Shown here: positions 32,254 through 41,036 of the stretch, piece by piece | Layout: every line of letters starts with the position of its first letter | Position numbering within the stretch: the stretch's first letter is position 1 | NCBI RefSeq assembly: GCF_000253255.1 | Contig: NC_015580.1 | Coordinates: forward strand, 1,873,001-1,937,000 | Source: Novosphingobium sp. PP1Y | GTDB lineage: Bacteria > Pseudomonadota > Alphaproteobacteria > Sphingomonadales > Sphingomonadaceae | Direction of reading: 5' to 3' | DNA: 64,000 nt | Notes under the pieces: model-generated | Databases searched by the model: none | What the model saw: only the letters and a program-made list of their open reading frames with translations | What the model was told of the DNA's origin: nothing | Position numbers and translations under genes: made by a program

Positions 32254-34466
32254 GCCCTGAGGAAATCCAGCAGATATTCTTTGCCGAATGCGAGGAATCG
32301 CTGGCGGCGGCTGAAAGCGGTCTTGCCGCCTGCCAGGCAGGAACGCAGGACGCCGATACGGTCAATGCGGTTTTCCGCGCGGTGCACTCGATCAAGGGCG
32401 GCGCCGGTGCTTTCGGTTATGTTGCGCTTCAGGCCTATACCCATACTTTCGAAACGCTGCTCTCCGATGTCCGCGAGGGGCTCGTGGCGATCGAGAGCAA
32501 ACTCGTCGACCTGCTGCTCAGGGCGCTCGATACGCTTTCGGACCATGTCGAGGCCGCGCGCGAAGGGGGCGATGCGCCGGCCGACGCGGCCCTGATCAGC
32601 GAAATGGAAGCGTCGATGGCGGCCAATGCCGGCGGCGCTCCCGAAGCGGCGGTTGAGCCCGCAGCCGAGCCGGAGGTCAGCGAGCCGGATACGACCGGCT
32701 CGGATGCGGAAGGCAGCGCCGACTACGAACTCGATCTCGATGCACTGCTCGACGATCTGACGGCAGGCTTCGATCCGGCCCCGGCCAAGGCCGCCGAAGC
32801 CGCACCGGAGAAGCGCTGGAAGGTTCATCTTCGTCCGCATTCGGGCGCCATGCGCAATGGCAGCGAACCGCTGCTGATGGTGCGCGAAATCGCCAGCCTT
32901 GGCGGTGAATGCGTGCATTGCGACGTCTCGCAGGTGCCGCCGCTCGATGCCTTCGATCCGGCGCTGGGTTACCTGGGCTGGACCTTCTCGATGCCCGAGA
33001 CGGCCAGCGAGGATTCGGTTCGCGAAATCTTCGACTTCATCGGAGACGACTGCGCGCTCGCACTCGGCGAGGACGCGGACATTCCCGAAGTGAAGATCGT
33101 TGCGGCGGCTCCCAAGCCTGCGCCTGCACCGGTTGCGTCCGCACCTGTGAAGGAAGCGAAGGTCGCTGCCCCGCAGCCGGCAGCACCTGTGGCCGCTGCT
33201 GCGCAGCCCGAACCGGCTCCGGTTCAGGATGCACCTGCCGATGCGGCCGCAAAGGCTGCCCAGGCCGCGCCGCCGGCTCCCCCGGCAGGTGGCCAGTCGA
33301 TTCGCATCGACCTGTTCAAGCTCGATCGCCTGATCGACCTCGTGGGCGAACTCGTGATCGCGCAGGCCATGCTTGTCCAGCGTCTCGGCGCCAATGGCAT
33401 TACCGCGAACGAGGAGCTTTCGCTGCTCGAGACGCTGACCCGCGACATCCAGGAAAGCGCGATGTCGATTCGCGCGCAGCCGATCTCGAGCGTCTTCAGC
33501 CGCGTGCCGCGCATCCTGCGCGAACTGGCATCGTCGACCGGCAAGCATGTGAAGCTCGACGTCATCGGCGAGACCACCGAACTCGACAAGACGGTGATCG
33601 AGCGCTTGGGCGAACCGCTCACGCACCTCATCCGCAATGCCGTCGATCACGGCATCGAAAGTGCCGAGGACCGCATTGCCGCCGGCAAGGCGCCGGAAGG
33701 CACGCTCACGCTTTCGGCCGAGCATCGTTCGGGCCGCATCCTCATCTCGATCGCCGACGACGGCGCCGGCATCAATCGCGAGCGCGTGCTGGCCAAGGCC
33801 GTGGAGAAGGGCATCGTCAGCGCCGAAGCGCAGCTGACCGCCGAGGAGATCGACAACCTGATCTTCGCGCCCGGCTTCTCGACCGCGCAGACGGTTTCGA
33901 ACATCTCCGGTCGCGGTGTCGGCATGGACGTCGTGCGCCAGAACGTGAAGGACCTTGGCGGTCGTATCACAATCGACAGCACGCCGGGCAAGGGCACGAC
34001 CTTCATCCTGACCCTGCCGCTCACTCTCGCGATTTCGGACGGCATGATCGTCAACGTCGGCGACCAGACACTGGTCGTTCCGCTCGCCAGCGTGGTCGAA
34101 AGCCTGCGTCCGGGCGACGGCGAAGTGCAGGGGCTGGGCTCCAACCGCAACATGCTCAACGTGCGGGGCCGCTTCATTCCCATCGTGTCGCTGCGTTCGG
34201 CGCTGGGCGCATCGAGCGGCGCGTTGACGCCCGACGAAGGCGTCCTGATCGTCGTCGATACCGAAAGCACCGGTCAGGCGGCGCTGCTTGTCGATGAAAT
34301 TCAGGACCAGCGCCAGTTCGTCATCAAGAGCCTGGCTACCAACTTCCGCCCGGTAGACGGCGTTGCCGGCGCTACTATCCTTGGCGACGGGCGCGTGGCG
34401 CTGATCGTCGATGTCGACGGTCTCGTCTCCAATGCCGCTCCCGGACAGGAGCGCCAGGCTGCATGA
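32250..34466 (+). CDS. cheA: Chemotaxis histidine kinase CheA
   Basis: 738 residues. P1/HPt (1-110) with phospho-His in AVHSIKGGAGAFG; a CheY-binding P2-like domain around residues 190-280 (WKVHLRPHSGAM...YLGWTFSMPE) of the Caulobacter type; a Pro/Ala linker (290-345); P3 dimerisation (RIDLFKLDRLIDLVGELVIAQAML); P4 HATPase (HLIRNAVDHGIES, DDGAGIN, GRGVGMDVVR, GTTFILTLPL); and a C-terminal CheW-like P5. It is complete. It transfers phosphate to CheY and CheB. It overlaps the STAS gene and cheR by 4 bases each. Confidence 0.95.
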   Translation: MSPEEIQQIFFAECEESLAAAESGLAACQAGTQDADTVNAVFRAVHSIKGGAGAFGYVALQAYTHTFETLLSDVREGLVAIESKLVDLLLRALDTLSDHVEAAREGGDAPADAALISEMEASMAANAGGAPEAAVEPAAEPEVSEPDTTGSDAEGSADYELDLDALLDDLTAGFDPAPAKAAEAAPEKRWKVHLRPHSGAMRNGSEPLLMVREIASLGGECVHCDVSQVPPLDAFDPALGYLGWTFSMPETASEDSVREIFDFIGDDCALALGEDADIPEVKIVAAAPKPAPAPVASAPVKEAKVAAPQPAAPVAAAAQPEPAPVQDAPADAAAKAAQAAPPAPPAGGQSIRIDLFKLDRLIDLVGELVIAQAMLVQRLGANGITANEELSLLETLTRDIQESAMSIRAQPISSVFSRVPRILRELASSTGKHVKLDVIGETTELDKTVIERLGEPLTHLIRNAVDHGIESAEDRIAAGKAPEGTLTLSAEHRSGRILISIADDGAGINRERVLAKAVEKGIVSAEAQLTAEEIDNLIFAPGFSTAQTVSNISGRGVGMDVVRQNVKDLGGRITIDSTPGKGTTFILTLPLTLAISDGMIVNVGDQTLVVPLASVVESLRPGDGEVQGLGSNRNMLNVRGRFIPIVSLRSALGASSGALTPDEGVLIVVDTESTGQAALLVDEIQDQRQFVIKSLATNFRPVDGVAGATILGDGRVALIVDVDGLVSNAAPGQERQAA

Positions 34467-35332
34467 GCGCCTCGCCCGCCACGACTGAGCCGATTCCCGG
34501 CGTCAGCCCGGACATCTACAGTGCGGCCGATTTCCAGGCCGTATCCGAGATCGTCTATCGGGCCGTCGGCATCGTGCTCCAGCAAGGCAAGGCGATGCTC
34601 GTCTATTCGCGCCTCGCTCCGCTCGTGCGCCAGGCCGGGTGCGTCACGTTCTCGCGCTACATCGAGATGATCCGCTCTGATGCCGATGAACTGAACCGCG
34701 CCGTGGCCTCGCTGACGACCAACCATACCTTCTTCTACCGCGAAGCACATCATTTCGAACACTTGCGGCGCGAGGCGCGTCCGCGCCTGCTTGCCAAGCT
34801 GGGCGATCGGCAGCCGGTTCGGCTGTGGTCGGCCGGTTGCTCCAGCGGGGAAGAGACATGGTCGATGGTCATGACCCTGCTCGGCCCCGAACGGCAGGTC
34901 GGCGTCAACCTGATGCGCAGTGACTTGCGCGTTCTGGCCAGCGACGTCGCGCCCCACGCCATCGCGAAGGCAGAAGCGGGGGTCTATGCGGAAAAGGAAG
35001 TGCAGCCGGTGCCCGAGGACTTGCGCAAGGCCTGGGCGCGCATCGAGGGCGGCAATGTTTCGATGTCCGATGCGATCCGTTCGATAGTGCGATTTCGCCT
35101 GCTCAACCTGCTGGGCGACTGGCCGATGAAGGGGCAGTTCGACGTCATCTTCTGCCGTAACGTCATGATATATTTCGATAATCCTACCAAGGAGCGTCTC
35201 GTGCAGCGCTTCGTCGATGCCCTCGTCCCCGGCGGTTTTCTCTACATCGGTCACTCCGAACGCGTGACCGGACCCGCCCAGCGCCAGCTCGACCTTGTCG
35301 GGCCCACCATCTACCAGAGGAGCGCTGCATGA
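34463..35332 (+). CDS. cheR: Chemotaxis receptor methyltransferase CheR
   Basis: 289 residues. N-terminal four-helix CheR domain, TTNHTFFYREAHHFEHL, the SAM-binding motif LWSAGCSSGEETWSM, ASDVAPHAIAKA, and CRNVMIYFD. It uses S-adenosylmethionine to methylate receptor glutamates. Overlaps cheA and cheB by 4 bases (ATGA). There is no C-terminal pentapeptide-binding extension, and no receptor gene in the window. Confidence 0.94.
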   Translation: MSASPATTEPIPGVSPDIYSAADFQAVSEIVYRAVGIVLQQGKAMLVYSRLAPLVRQAGCVTFSRYIEMIRSDADELNRAVASLTTNHTFFYREAHHFEHLRREARPRLLAKLGDRQPVRLWSAGCSSGEETWSMVMTLLGPERQVGVNLMRSDLRVLASDVAPHAIAKAEAGVYAEKEVQPVPEDLRKAWARIEGGNVSMSDAIRSIVRFRLLNLLGDWPMKGQFDVIFCRNVMIYFDNPTKERLVQRFVDALVPGGFLYIGHSERVTGPAQRQLDLVGPTIYQRSAA

Positions 35333-36354
35333 CGATCCGGGTTCTCATCGTCGATGACTCCGCGACCATGCGTGCCATCCTGATGTCGCGCCTGCGCCAG
35401 CAGCCTGACATCGAAGTGGTTGGCGCCGCTTCCGATGCCGCCGAGGGGCGGGCCATGATCAAGAGCCTCGATCCCGACGTGGTGACGCTCGACATCGAGA
35501 TGCCGGGTATGAACGGCCTCGACTTCCTCGAGAAGATCATGACCTTGCGCCCGACCCCGGTGATCATTGTCTCGGGCGCCACACGCGAAGGCAACGAGGT
35601 TACGGCGCGCGCGCTCGCGCTGGGTGCGGTCGATTGCTATTCGAAGTACGATCCCAGCGGGAAACTCGCATTCGAGGACGGCGGCCGGCTGGCCGGGATG
35701 ATCCGTCAGGCCGCACAAATATCCTATGAAAAGCCGGGCAAGTCTCCTTCGGCCGCGCCAAGTGCCGGCAGCAAGGCGATCCGTCGCGATGCCCGGCTGA
35801 TCGCGGTGGGCTCCTCCACCGGCGGGGTCGAGGCGTTGCAGGTCCTCCTGCGCGACTTCCCGCAGGATTGCCCGCCCACGGTCATCGTCCAGCATGTCAA
35901 CCCGCGCTTTGCACCGGCAATTGCGCGTACGCTCGACCAGGTCTGCCCTGCAAAGGTCGGCGTTGCGGTGCATGACATGCCGCTGCGGCCGGGGCACGTC
36001 TACCTCGCCGCCGAGGCTGACCATCATCTGCTGGTGAAGGGCGGTGACGTACTCTACGCCAAGCTGCGCAAGGGTGAGCCGATCTCCGGCCACGTCCCCA
36101 GCGTCGATGCCCTGTTCCATTCGGTAGCCCAATATGTCGGCGCCGGAGCGGTGGGCATCCTGCTGACAGGAATGGGCCAGGACGGCGCCAAGGGCCTGCT
36201 CGCGATGAGCGAGGCGGGCGCGCACACCATCGTCCAGGACGAAAGCACCTGCATCGTCTTCGGCATGCCTCGCGCGGCCATCTCGCTGGGAGCGGCGCGC
36301 GTCGTCGCCCCGATAAACCGTATCGCGCACCACGCGCTCAGCATGGCGGCCTGA
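35329..36354 (+). CDS. cheB: Chemotaxis methylesterase/glutaminase response regulator CheB
   Basis: 341 residues with a complete receiver (VDDSATMR, VVTLDIEMPGMNG) and complete catalytic domain: Ser in VGSSTGGVEAL, His in VIVQHVNPRF, Asp in LTGMGQDGAKG, and FGMPRAAI. It removes receptor methyl groups after phosphorylation by CheA. This contrasts with the histidine-less paralogue at 30601-31638. It overlaps cheR by 4 bases and precedes cheD by 6. Confidence 0.95.
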   Translation: MTIRVLIVDDSATMRAILMSRLRQQPDIEVVGAASDAAEGRAMIKSLDPDVVTLDIEMPGMNGLDFLEKIMTLRPTPVIIVSGATREGNEVTARALALGAVDCYSKYDPSGKLAFEDGGRLAGMIRQAAQISYEKPGKSPSAAPSAGSKAIRRDARLIAVGSSTGGVEALQVLLRDFPQDCPPTVIVQHVNPRFAPAIARTLDQVCPAKVGVAVHDMPLRPGHVYLAAEADHHLLVKGGDVLYAKLRKGEPISGHVPSVDALFHSVAQYVGAGAVGILLTGMGQDGAKGLLAMSEAGAHTIVQDESTCIVFGMPRAAISLGAARVVAPINRIAHHALSMAA

Positions 36355-36360
36355 CGGATC

Positions 36361-36912
36361 ATGAACGCGATCATCACGAGCGGGGCCACTGTCCGACTGA
36401 CCGTTCTGCAGGGGCAGTTCAAGGTCAGTTCCGGGCCGCGCGTCGAACTCAGCACGGTGCTGGGCAGCTGCGTCGCCACCTGCCTTTACGATCCGGAAAT
36501 CGAACTGGGCGGCATGAACCATTTCCTCCTGCCCGAGCCGCCGTCTGGCCGAAGTCCGGGCGAGGTGGACGTCCATTACGGCGTTTACCTGATGGAAATG
36601 CTGATCAACGAAATGCTGTCCTACGGCGCACACAAGAACCGTCTGCGGGCGCATCTCTATGGCGGCGCGAACATTCGCGCCGGCATGCAGCAGATCGGCA
36701 CTGCCAATGCCGAATTTGCCCGCAGTTTCCTCAGGAGCGAACGCATCGAACTGGTGCGCGAGGACCTGGGCGGTGCCAATGCGCGCCGCGTCGATTTTCG
36801 CCCGGCATCCGGAAAGGTCCGCTGCCGTACCGTCGCCTCCTCGGATGCACCCGAGGTCCAGGCACCACCCATGATCCGCCAGGCACCGCGTGGCGAAGTC
36901 GAACTGTTCTGA
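36361..36912 (+). CDS. cheD: Chemoreceptor glutamine deamidase CheD
   Basis: 183 residues. Catalytic Cys in VLGSCVATCLYD and His in GGMNHFLLPEP, the CheD active-site pair, followed by HLYGGANI. It deamidates receptor glutamines and, in other bacteria, binds CheC. No cheC is present here. Its C-terminal about 30 residues are a low-conservation tail. Six bases after cheB. Confidence 0.93.
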   Translation: MNAIITSGATVRLTVLQGQFKVSSGPRVELSTVLGSCVATCLYDPEIELGGMNHFLLPEPPSGRSPGEVDVHYGVYLMEMLINEMLSYGAHKNRLRAHLYGGANIRAGMQQIGTANAEFARSFLRSERIELVREDLGGANARRVDFRPASGKVRCRTVASSDAPEVQAPPMIRQAPRGEVELF

Positions 36913-36928
36913 AGAAGTGAGGCATTTG

Positions 36929-37300
36929 ATGTCCAGGACAACCAGAGTTCTAACCGTTGATGACAGTGCCTCGATGCGCGCGCTGCTCAATCACGCCCTG
37001 TCCACCAACGGCTTCGAGGTTTCGCAGGCCGACGACGGCGTATCCGCGCTGGAATGGCTGGCGGTAAACGAAGTCGATGTCGTGATTACCGACATAAACA
37101 TGCCGCGCCTCGACGGCTTTGGCCTGATCGAGCAGGTGCGCGGCGGCACCCGCCACCGGGATCGCCCGATCCTGGTGCTGACCACCGAAAGTTCTGACGA
37201 GAAGAAGGCGCGTGCCCGCGCCGCCGGTGCGACCGGCTGGATCGTCAAGCCTTTCGATACCGACAAGCTCGTCGCGGCCGTGCGCCGCGTCGCCCACTGA
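36929..37300 (+). CDS. cheY: Single-domain response regulator CheY
   Basis: 123 residues, receiver only. Acidic pair in TVDDSAS, phospho-Asp in VVITDINMPRLDG, Thr in VLTTESS, Lys in WIVKPFD. The start at 36929 has GTGAGG 6 bases upstream. By family it is the diffusible output of CheA; the target, a flagellar switch or another system, is not in the window. Confidence 0.93.
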   Translation: MSRTTRVLTVDDSASMRALLNHALSTNGFEVSQADDGVSALEWLAVNEVDVVITDINMPRLDGFGLIEQVRGGTRHRDRPILVLTTESSDEKKARARAAGATGWIVKPFDTDKLVAAVRRVAH

Positions 37301-37341
37301 TACGGCCCGGCAGGGTCATCGTTCAAAGCGAGGATGAGTTC

Positions 37342-37782
37342 ATGCAACGCGAACTGATCACTTTCCAAGTTTCCGGCCAGGTATTTGCGCTGGACATCAT
37401 GCAGATCCGCGAAATCCGCGCCTGGAGCCCGGTCACGCCGATGCCGCGCGTGCCCAGCTACGTCGCGGGCGTCGTCAACTTGCGCGGTACCGTTCTGCCG
37501 GTCGTCGACCTGGCCGCTCGCCTCGGCTGGCCCGCCACCGAAGCGACACCGCGCCACGCGATCATCGTGTGCCAGGTCAACGGGCAGGCGCAGGGCCTGA
37601 TCGTCGAATCGGTCAGCGACATCGTCACATTCGACAGTGAAACGCTGCAGGCACCGCCCTCGACCGGCAACGACAGCGTCGTGCCTTTCCTCGAAGGACT
37701 TGCCGCGATCGACGACAACATGGTCATGGTGCTCGATCTCCAGGCACTCAGCTCCGCCGAAGACGGCCTGATGGCGGCCTGA
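37342..37782 (+). CDS. cheW: Chemotaxis coupling protein CheW
   Basis: 146 residues of CheW fold: FALDIMQIREIRAW, PSYVAGVVNLRGTVLPVVDLAARLG, LIVESVSDIV, and a final acidic stretch. It links CheA to receptors. Position after cheY (41-base gap) and before the unrecognised small gene supports a single operon. Confidence 0.93.
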   Translation: MQRELITFQVSGQVFALDIMQIREIRAWSPVTPMPRVPSYVAGVVNLRGTVLPVVDLAARLGWPATEATPRHAIIVCQVNGQAQGLIVESVSDIVTFDSETLQAPPSTGNDSVVPFLEGLAAIDDNMVMVLDLQALSSAEDGLMAA

Positions 37783-37790
37783 GAGGCACG

Positions 37791-38114
37791 ATGCACCACG
37801 AACCCAAGTTCTTGGCCATGGCCGAGGTTCTCAACGAACTCGGCAGCGAAGTGGAGGCGCTCGGTGAAGTCTTCTGCCGGGATGCAGGCTTCGCAGACCG
37901 GCACATGCGCGAACTTCAGGCGATCGACCTGATCGCCCAGAAGCAGCGCGTGCTGGCCGCGATCCTGGCGGCAGGGTTCAGCGAACAGGAAATGCGGCGC
38001 ATCAGTCTCGATGCGCTGCGCTCCCGCTTCTGCGGTTTCCTCGAGGATGAAACCGGCGCAGGTGATGCGGCGGCCGACACTGGCAATACCGGCGAGGCGA
38101 GCCTCTGGGATTGA
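37791..38114 (+). CDS. Unrecognised 107-residue protein ending the che operon
   Basis: I do not recognise this protein. It is mostly helical: MAEVLNELGSEVEALGEVFC and MRELQAIDLIAQKQRVLAAIL suggest amphipathic helices that could form a bundle, followed by a short acidic tail. Two Cys residues are present (FCRDAGF, RFCGFL). Located 8 bases after cheW on the same strand and before any terminator, it probably acts with CheA/CheW/CheY. A phosphatase or scaffold like CheZ or CheS is one guess, but no known catalytic motif is visible. Confidence 0.7.
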   Translation: MHHEPKFLAMAEVLNELGSEVEALGEVFCRDAGFADRHMRELQAIDLIAQKQRVLAAILAAGFSEQEMRRISLDALRSRFCGFLEDETGAGDAAADTGNTGEASLWD

Positions 38115-38189
38115 GGCTTGCCCGGTCGCAGGCGGCCGGCGCAATCGTCCGGGTGGGGACTTGCAGGGCATCGGCGCGGGCCCTAGTCC

Positions 38190-38798
38190 ATGGCCATGAC
38201 CGACGACCGTCGCCACGCGCCTGCTACCGCCCGCAATCGCGATCCGATCCTCGCCATCCTGCGCGAAGCGTTGCCGGGCAGGGGGCTTGTGCTCGAGATC
38301 GCCAGCGGGACGGGAGAGCACGCCGTGCACTTCGCCCGGGCATTGCCCGACATTACCTGGCAGCCGAGCGATCCCGATGCCGACGCACGCGCCTCGATTG
38401 CCTCGTGGCGCGAGGCGGAAGGCTCGTTCAACCTTCGCGCGCCGCTGGAACTGGATGCCGCCGCCGAGACATGGCCGGTCGAGCGCGTGGATGCGATCGT
38501 GTGCATTAACATGATCCATATCAGTCCCTGGGGTTCGACCCTCGGACTGCTGGCGGGGGCAGGGCGCACACTGCCTTGCGGTGCACCGCTCATCCTCTAC
38601 GGACCGTTCCGCCGCAAAGGGTATCCGCTCGAGCCCAGCAATGCAGAATTCGACCTGAGCCTGAAGGCCCGCGATCCGCGCTGGGGACTGCGCCAACTCG
38701 AGGACGTCAGTGGGGTCGCCCGTGGCGAGGGCCTAGCCTTTGAGCGTTTCGTGGAAATGCCGGCCAACAACCTTTGCGTTATTTACCGTCGCAGCTGA
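38190..38798 (+). CDS. DUF938 SAM-dependent methyltransferase-like protein
   Basis: 202 residues. The opening RHAPATARNRDPILAIL and the SAM site VLEIASGTGEHAVHFA are hallmarks of DUF938; MIHISPWGSTLGLLAGAGR and YGPFRRKG follow. The substrate is unknown. A lone ATG start at 38190 has no strong ribosome site. It is convergent with the MATE gene, overlapping its 3' end by 20 bases. No link to the che operon is evident beyond position. Confidence 0.85.
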   Translation: MAMTDDRRHAPATARNRDPILAILREALPGRGLVLEIASGTGEHAVHFARALPDITWQPSDPDADARASIASWREAEGSFNLRAPLELDAAAETWPVERVDAIVCINMIHISPWGSTLGLLAGAGRTLPCGAPLILYGPFRRKGYPLEPSNAEFDLSLKARDPRWGLRQLEDVSGVARGEGLAFERFVEMPANNLCVIYRRS

Positions 38799-40137
38799 AA
38801 CTGCGGCGCGTCAGGCGCGGCAGGACGATAATTTGGCCGATCGCGCGAACGACGAAGAACAGCGTGAAGGCCAGCCACAGGCCATGGTTGCCCAATGGGT
38901 GGAGCAGCCAGATCAGGACGCCGTAGACCGCCATGGCCACGGCCATCGTTCCCAGCATCGCACGCGTCCATCCTGCGCCGACGAACACACCGTCAAGGAC
39001 GAACGAGGCGACGCCCAGTAGCGGCAGCAGCGCTACCCAGAAGACATAGGTTCCGGTTTCGGCGATTACTGCGCTGTCGGTGTTGAAGCGGGCTGCCAGC
39101 CATGGACCGCCCAGCATGTAAGCCAGGCTCAGAAACAATCCGGTCACTCCGCCCCAGATCAGGGCCTTGCGAACGGTGGCGGAGAAACGGCTGCGATCGC
39201 GTGCCCCAAGGGCCTCGCCGCAGAGGACCTGCGCTGCATTCTCGAATCCGTCGAGCAACAGGGCGGAGAGCATGAAGAGTTGAAATAGGATGCCGTTGCC
39301 GGCCAGCGTGACAGCCCCTTGCTGGGCGCCGCTGCGCGCGAAGATGAGGATTGCCGCGTTGAGCAGCAGGGTGCGAACGAACAGGTCGCGGTTGAGCGCG
39401 AAGAGGCGAAGCAGCGCTTCCCGCCGCCATGTTATCCGGCGTGCGAAGGCGCCCCAGGCTTCGCGCGAGGCGGGCTGACGCAGGACGATGGCCAGCAGAA
39501 GCACGAACTTGAGTGCTTCCGAACTCAGCGTGGCCGTCGCGACACCGGTCACGCCCCACTCTGCGACGAGTACGAGCAGCAGATCGAGCGCGATGTGGAC
39601 AGCGTTGGCGGTTATCTCGACGACGAGGACATGCCGGACAAGGCGTTGCCCGATCAGCCAGCCCACCAACACGCAATTGGCCAGCCAGATCGGACCGGCC
39701 CAATAGCGGATTTCGATATAGTCGCTGGCGCCTTCGCGCACCTGTCCTGAAGCCTCGAGAAGATCCAGGCCCAGCGGGATCGCCACGTGCATGGTTGCCA
39801 GAAGTACGGCACCGATGCCAAGTGAAACGGCGAGTGCGCGCACGAGCGTCTCTGCCTGTTCGCCGCTGTCGCGCCGGCCCGCGCTCTGCGCCGTCAGCGC
39901 GACAGTGCTGGTGCGCAGGAAATTGAAGACGTTGAGCAGCGCCATCATGTACTTCGCGCCGAGCTCTACCGCTCCCTGCGCCGGAGCGTCGCCAAGACGC
40001 CCGATCGCCCACATGTCGGCCAGTCCGAAGAGCGCTGTTGCGATGTTGGTCAGCATCGCCGGCAGGGCGATGGTCCAGAGCAGACGCGTTGTGTCTGCTT
40101 CAGGTGCGACGGAGGGCGCTGCAATTTTCGTCGTCAC
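38779..40137 (-). CDS. MATE family efflux transporter (DinF-like)
   Basis: 452 residues with 12 helices in two MATE halves: LPAMLTNIATALFGLADMWAIGRLG and the second repeat AILIFARSGAQQGAVTLAGNGILFQLFMLSALLLDGFENAAQVLCGEALGARD. Family members exchange Na+ or H+ for drugs. The start is GTG at 40137. The promoter must lie in 40138-40320, downstream of the small-RNA terminator. Confidence 0.9.
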   Translation of the reverse strand: MTTKIAAPSVAPEADTTRLLWTIALPAMLTNIATALFGLADMWAIGRLGDAPAQGAVELGAKYMMALLNVFNFLRTSTVALTAQSAGRRDSGEQAETLVRALAVSLGIGAVLLATMHVAIPLGLDLLEASGQVREGASDYIEIRYWAGPIWLANCVLVGWLIGQRLVRHVLVVEITANAVHIALDLLLVLVAEWGVTGVATATLSSEALKFVLLLAIVLRQPASREAWGAFARRITWRREALLRLFALNRDLFVRTLLLNAAILIFARSGAQQGAVTLAGNGILFQLFMLSALLLDGFENAAQVLCGEALGARDRSRFSATVRKALIWGGVTGLFLSLAYMLGGPWLAARFNTDSAVIAETGTYVFWVALLPLLGVASFVLDGVFVGAGWTRAMLGTMAVAMAVYGVLIWLLHPLGNHGLWLAFTLFFVVRAIGQIIVLPRLTRRSFSCDGK

Positions 40138-40320
40138 GCTAGCCCTTCCAAGTCCTTCTGCCCATGCTGGCGTAATCGTGAGCTGAGTCTAGCACCCCCT
40201 GCGTGCCGAATCAGACAACGGTGTCATAAGTCTCGAAACAATGTTCGCAAATGCAGGGGATTTCAGGCATCTTATGCTGCAGTTGCACAATAGGCGATTC
40301 GTGTTGTGGCGACAGGACAA

Positions 40321-40480
40321 GAAAAATGCGCCCGAAGGCGCATGATTCTCTTGTGCTTTTTGATAATTGGCGTTTTACTGCAACTGCGAGAAATTGGCGC
40401 GCCGGAGAGTGAATAAACTCTCCCCGGCGCGCTCTCTCCCAACGCCGGTAAGGTCGGTGAGGACCTTTCGCGTTCATATT
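40321..40480 (-). ncRNA. Candidate small regulatory RNA, about 160 nt
   Basis: On the minus strand a -10 like box (TATAAA at 40488-40493 or CATATA) is followed by a hairpin with loop CTCACC (stem AAGGTC/GACCTT, 40450-40467), an outer stem GGCGTT/AACGCC (40441-40446 with 40369-40374) enclosing a long GC-rich hairpin (40396-40410 with 40417-40432), and a Rho-independent terminator with stem ATGCGCC, TTCG loop and T run (40343-40322). No coding frame explains it. The exposed TCCTCACC could pair with ribosome sites. No known family was recognised; it does not fold like 6S or tmRNA. TSS and length are estimates. Confidence 0.6.
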
Positions 40481-41036
40481 GCAGAAATTTATATGCCGCG
40501 CAAAGGTTGAATTACACAAATTGCTGCGCTGCATCTTCGCCGCAGTCCCCGCTCTGCTTTATGACGAAACGGCACACCGTTCCTTTCATTTCCTTCCGAT
40601 ATCGTTCGACCCGGTCCTTGCAACTTGGCTCAAGGTCCTCTGGCGTTAATCAGTTTGCTCGGGATCGGATGACCATTCGCTTTCCCTTGCGCCGCCCAGG
40701 TGGAAATCTCCCGGCGGTAGGGACCAGCGAACGAATCGGCGGCGGAGAAGTAAATGGCGGAGAGGATCGGGCCGGAACTCAGCATGCAGTCTTGCAAGGC
40801 AGGCGCAATGCGGACGGCTCGCCAACTGCAAGTGCAGGATTGGCGCAGTACGCTGATTATGCAGGCCAGGTCCGGACGCACCCTTTATCGGCTCGGAATG
40901 CAACTGTGCGGGCAATGCGGCACGATTTAGGCAAGCGCATGTCGCTTTTTCGCGGATCGGGCCGGACCTGACGCGGCGAGCCTTTCGGATCGCACATCGG
41001 GCATCGCACGTGGCCCGGTGCGATCCGCGACAGTAT
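40481..41036. other. Intergenic region upstream of the sRNA candidate
   Basis: About 550 bases without a convincing gene. It holds the presumed sRNA promoter (40488-40520) and an inverted repeat near pfkB. Open frames here (for example 40507-40971) show no recognisable protein and cross low-quality codon usage. Nothing else was identified. Confidence 0.4.
40986..41027 (-). terminator. Hairpin downstream of pfkB
   Basis: Arms CGGATCGCAC / GTGCGATCCG, 10 perfect base pairs, with an inner CGGGC/GCCCG pairing. It begins 10 bases after the pfkB stop on the minus strand but has no T run, so it may be a weak terminator or 3' stabilising structure. Confidence 0.45.

Noticed and set aside
40321..40480. 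Assigning the RNA to 6S RNA or tmRNA
   Set aside because: The ends do not pair into a long closing stem as in 6S, and there is no tRNA-like domain or tag frame as in tmRNA.
40211..40534. Minus-strand 107-residue open frame over the sRNA candidate
   Set aside because: No recognisable domain or ribosome site, and it runs straight through the terminator hairpin.
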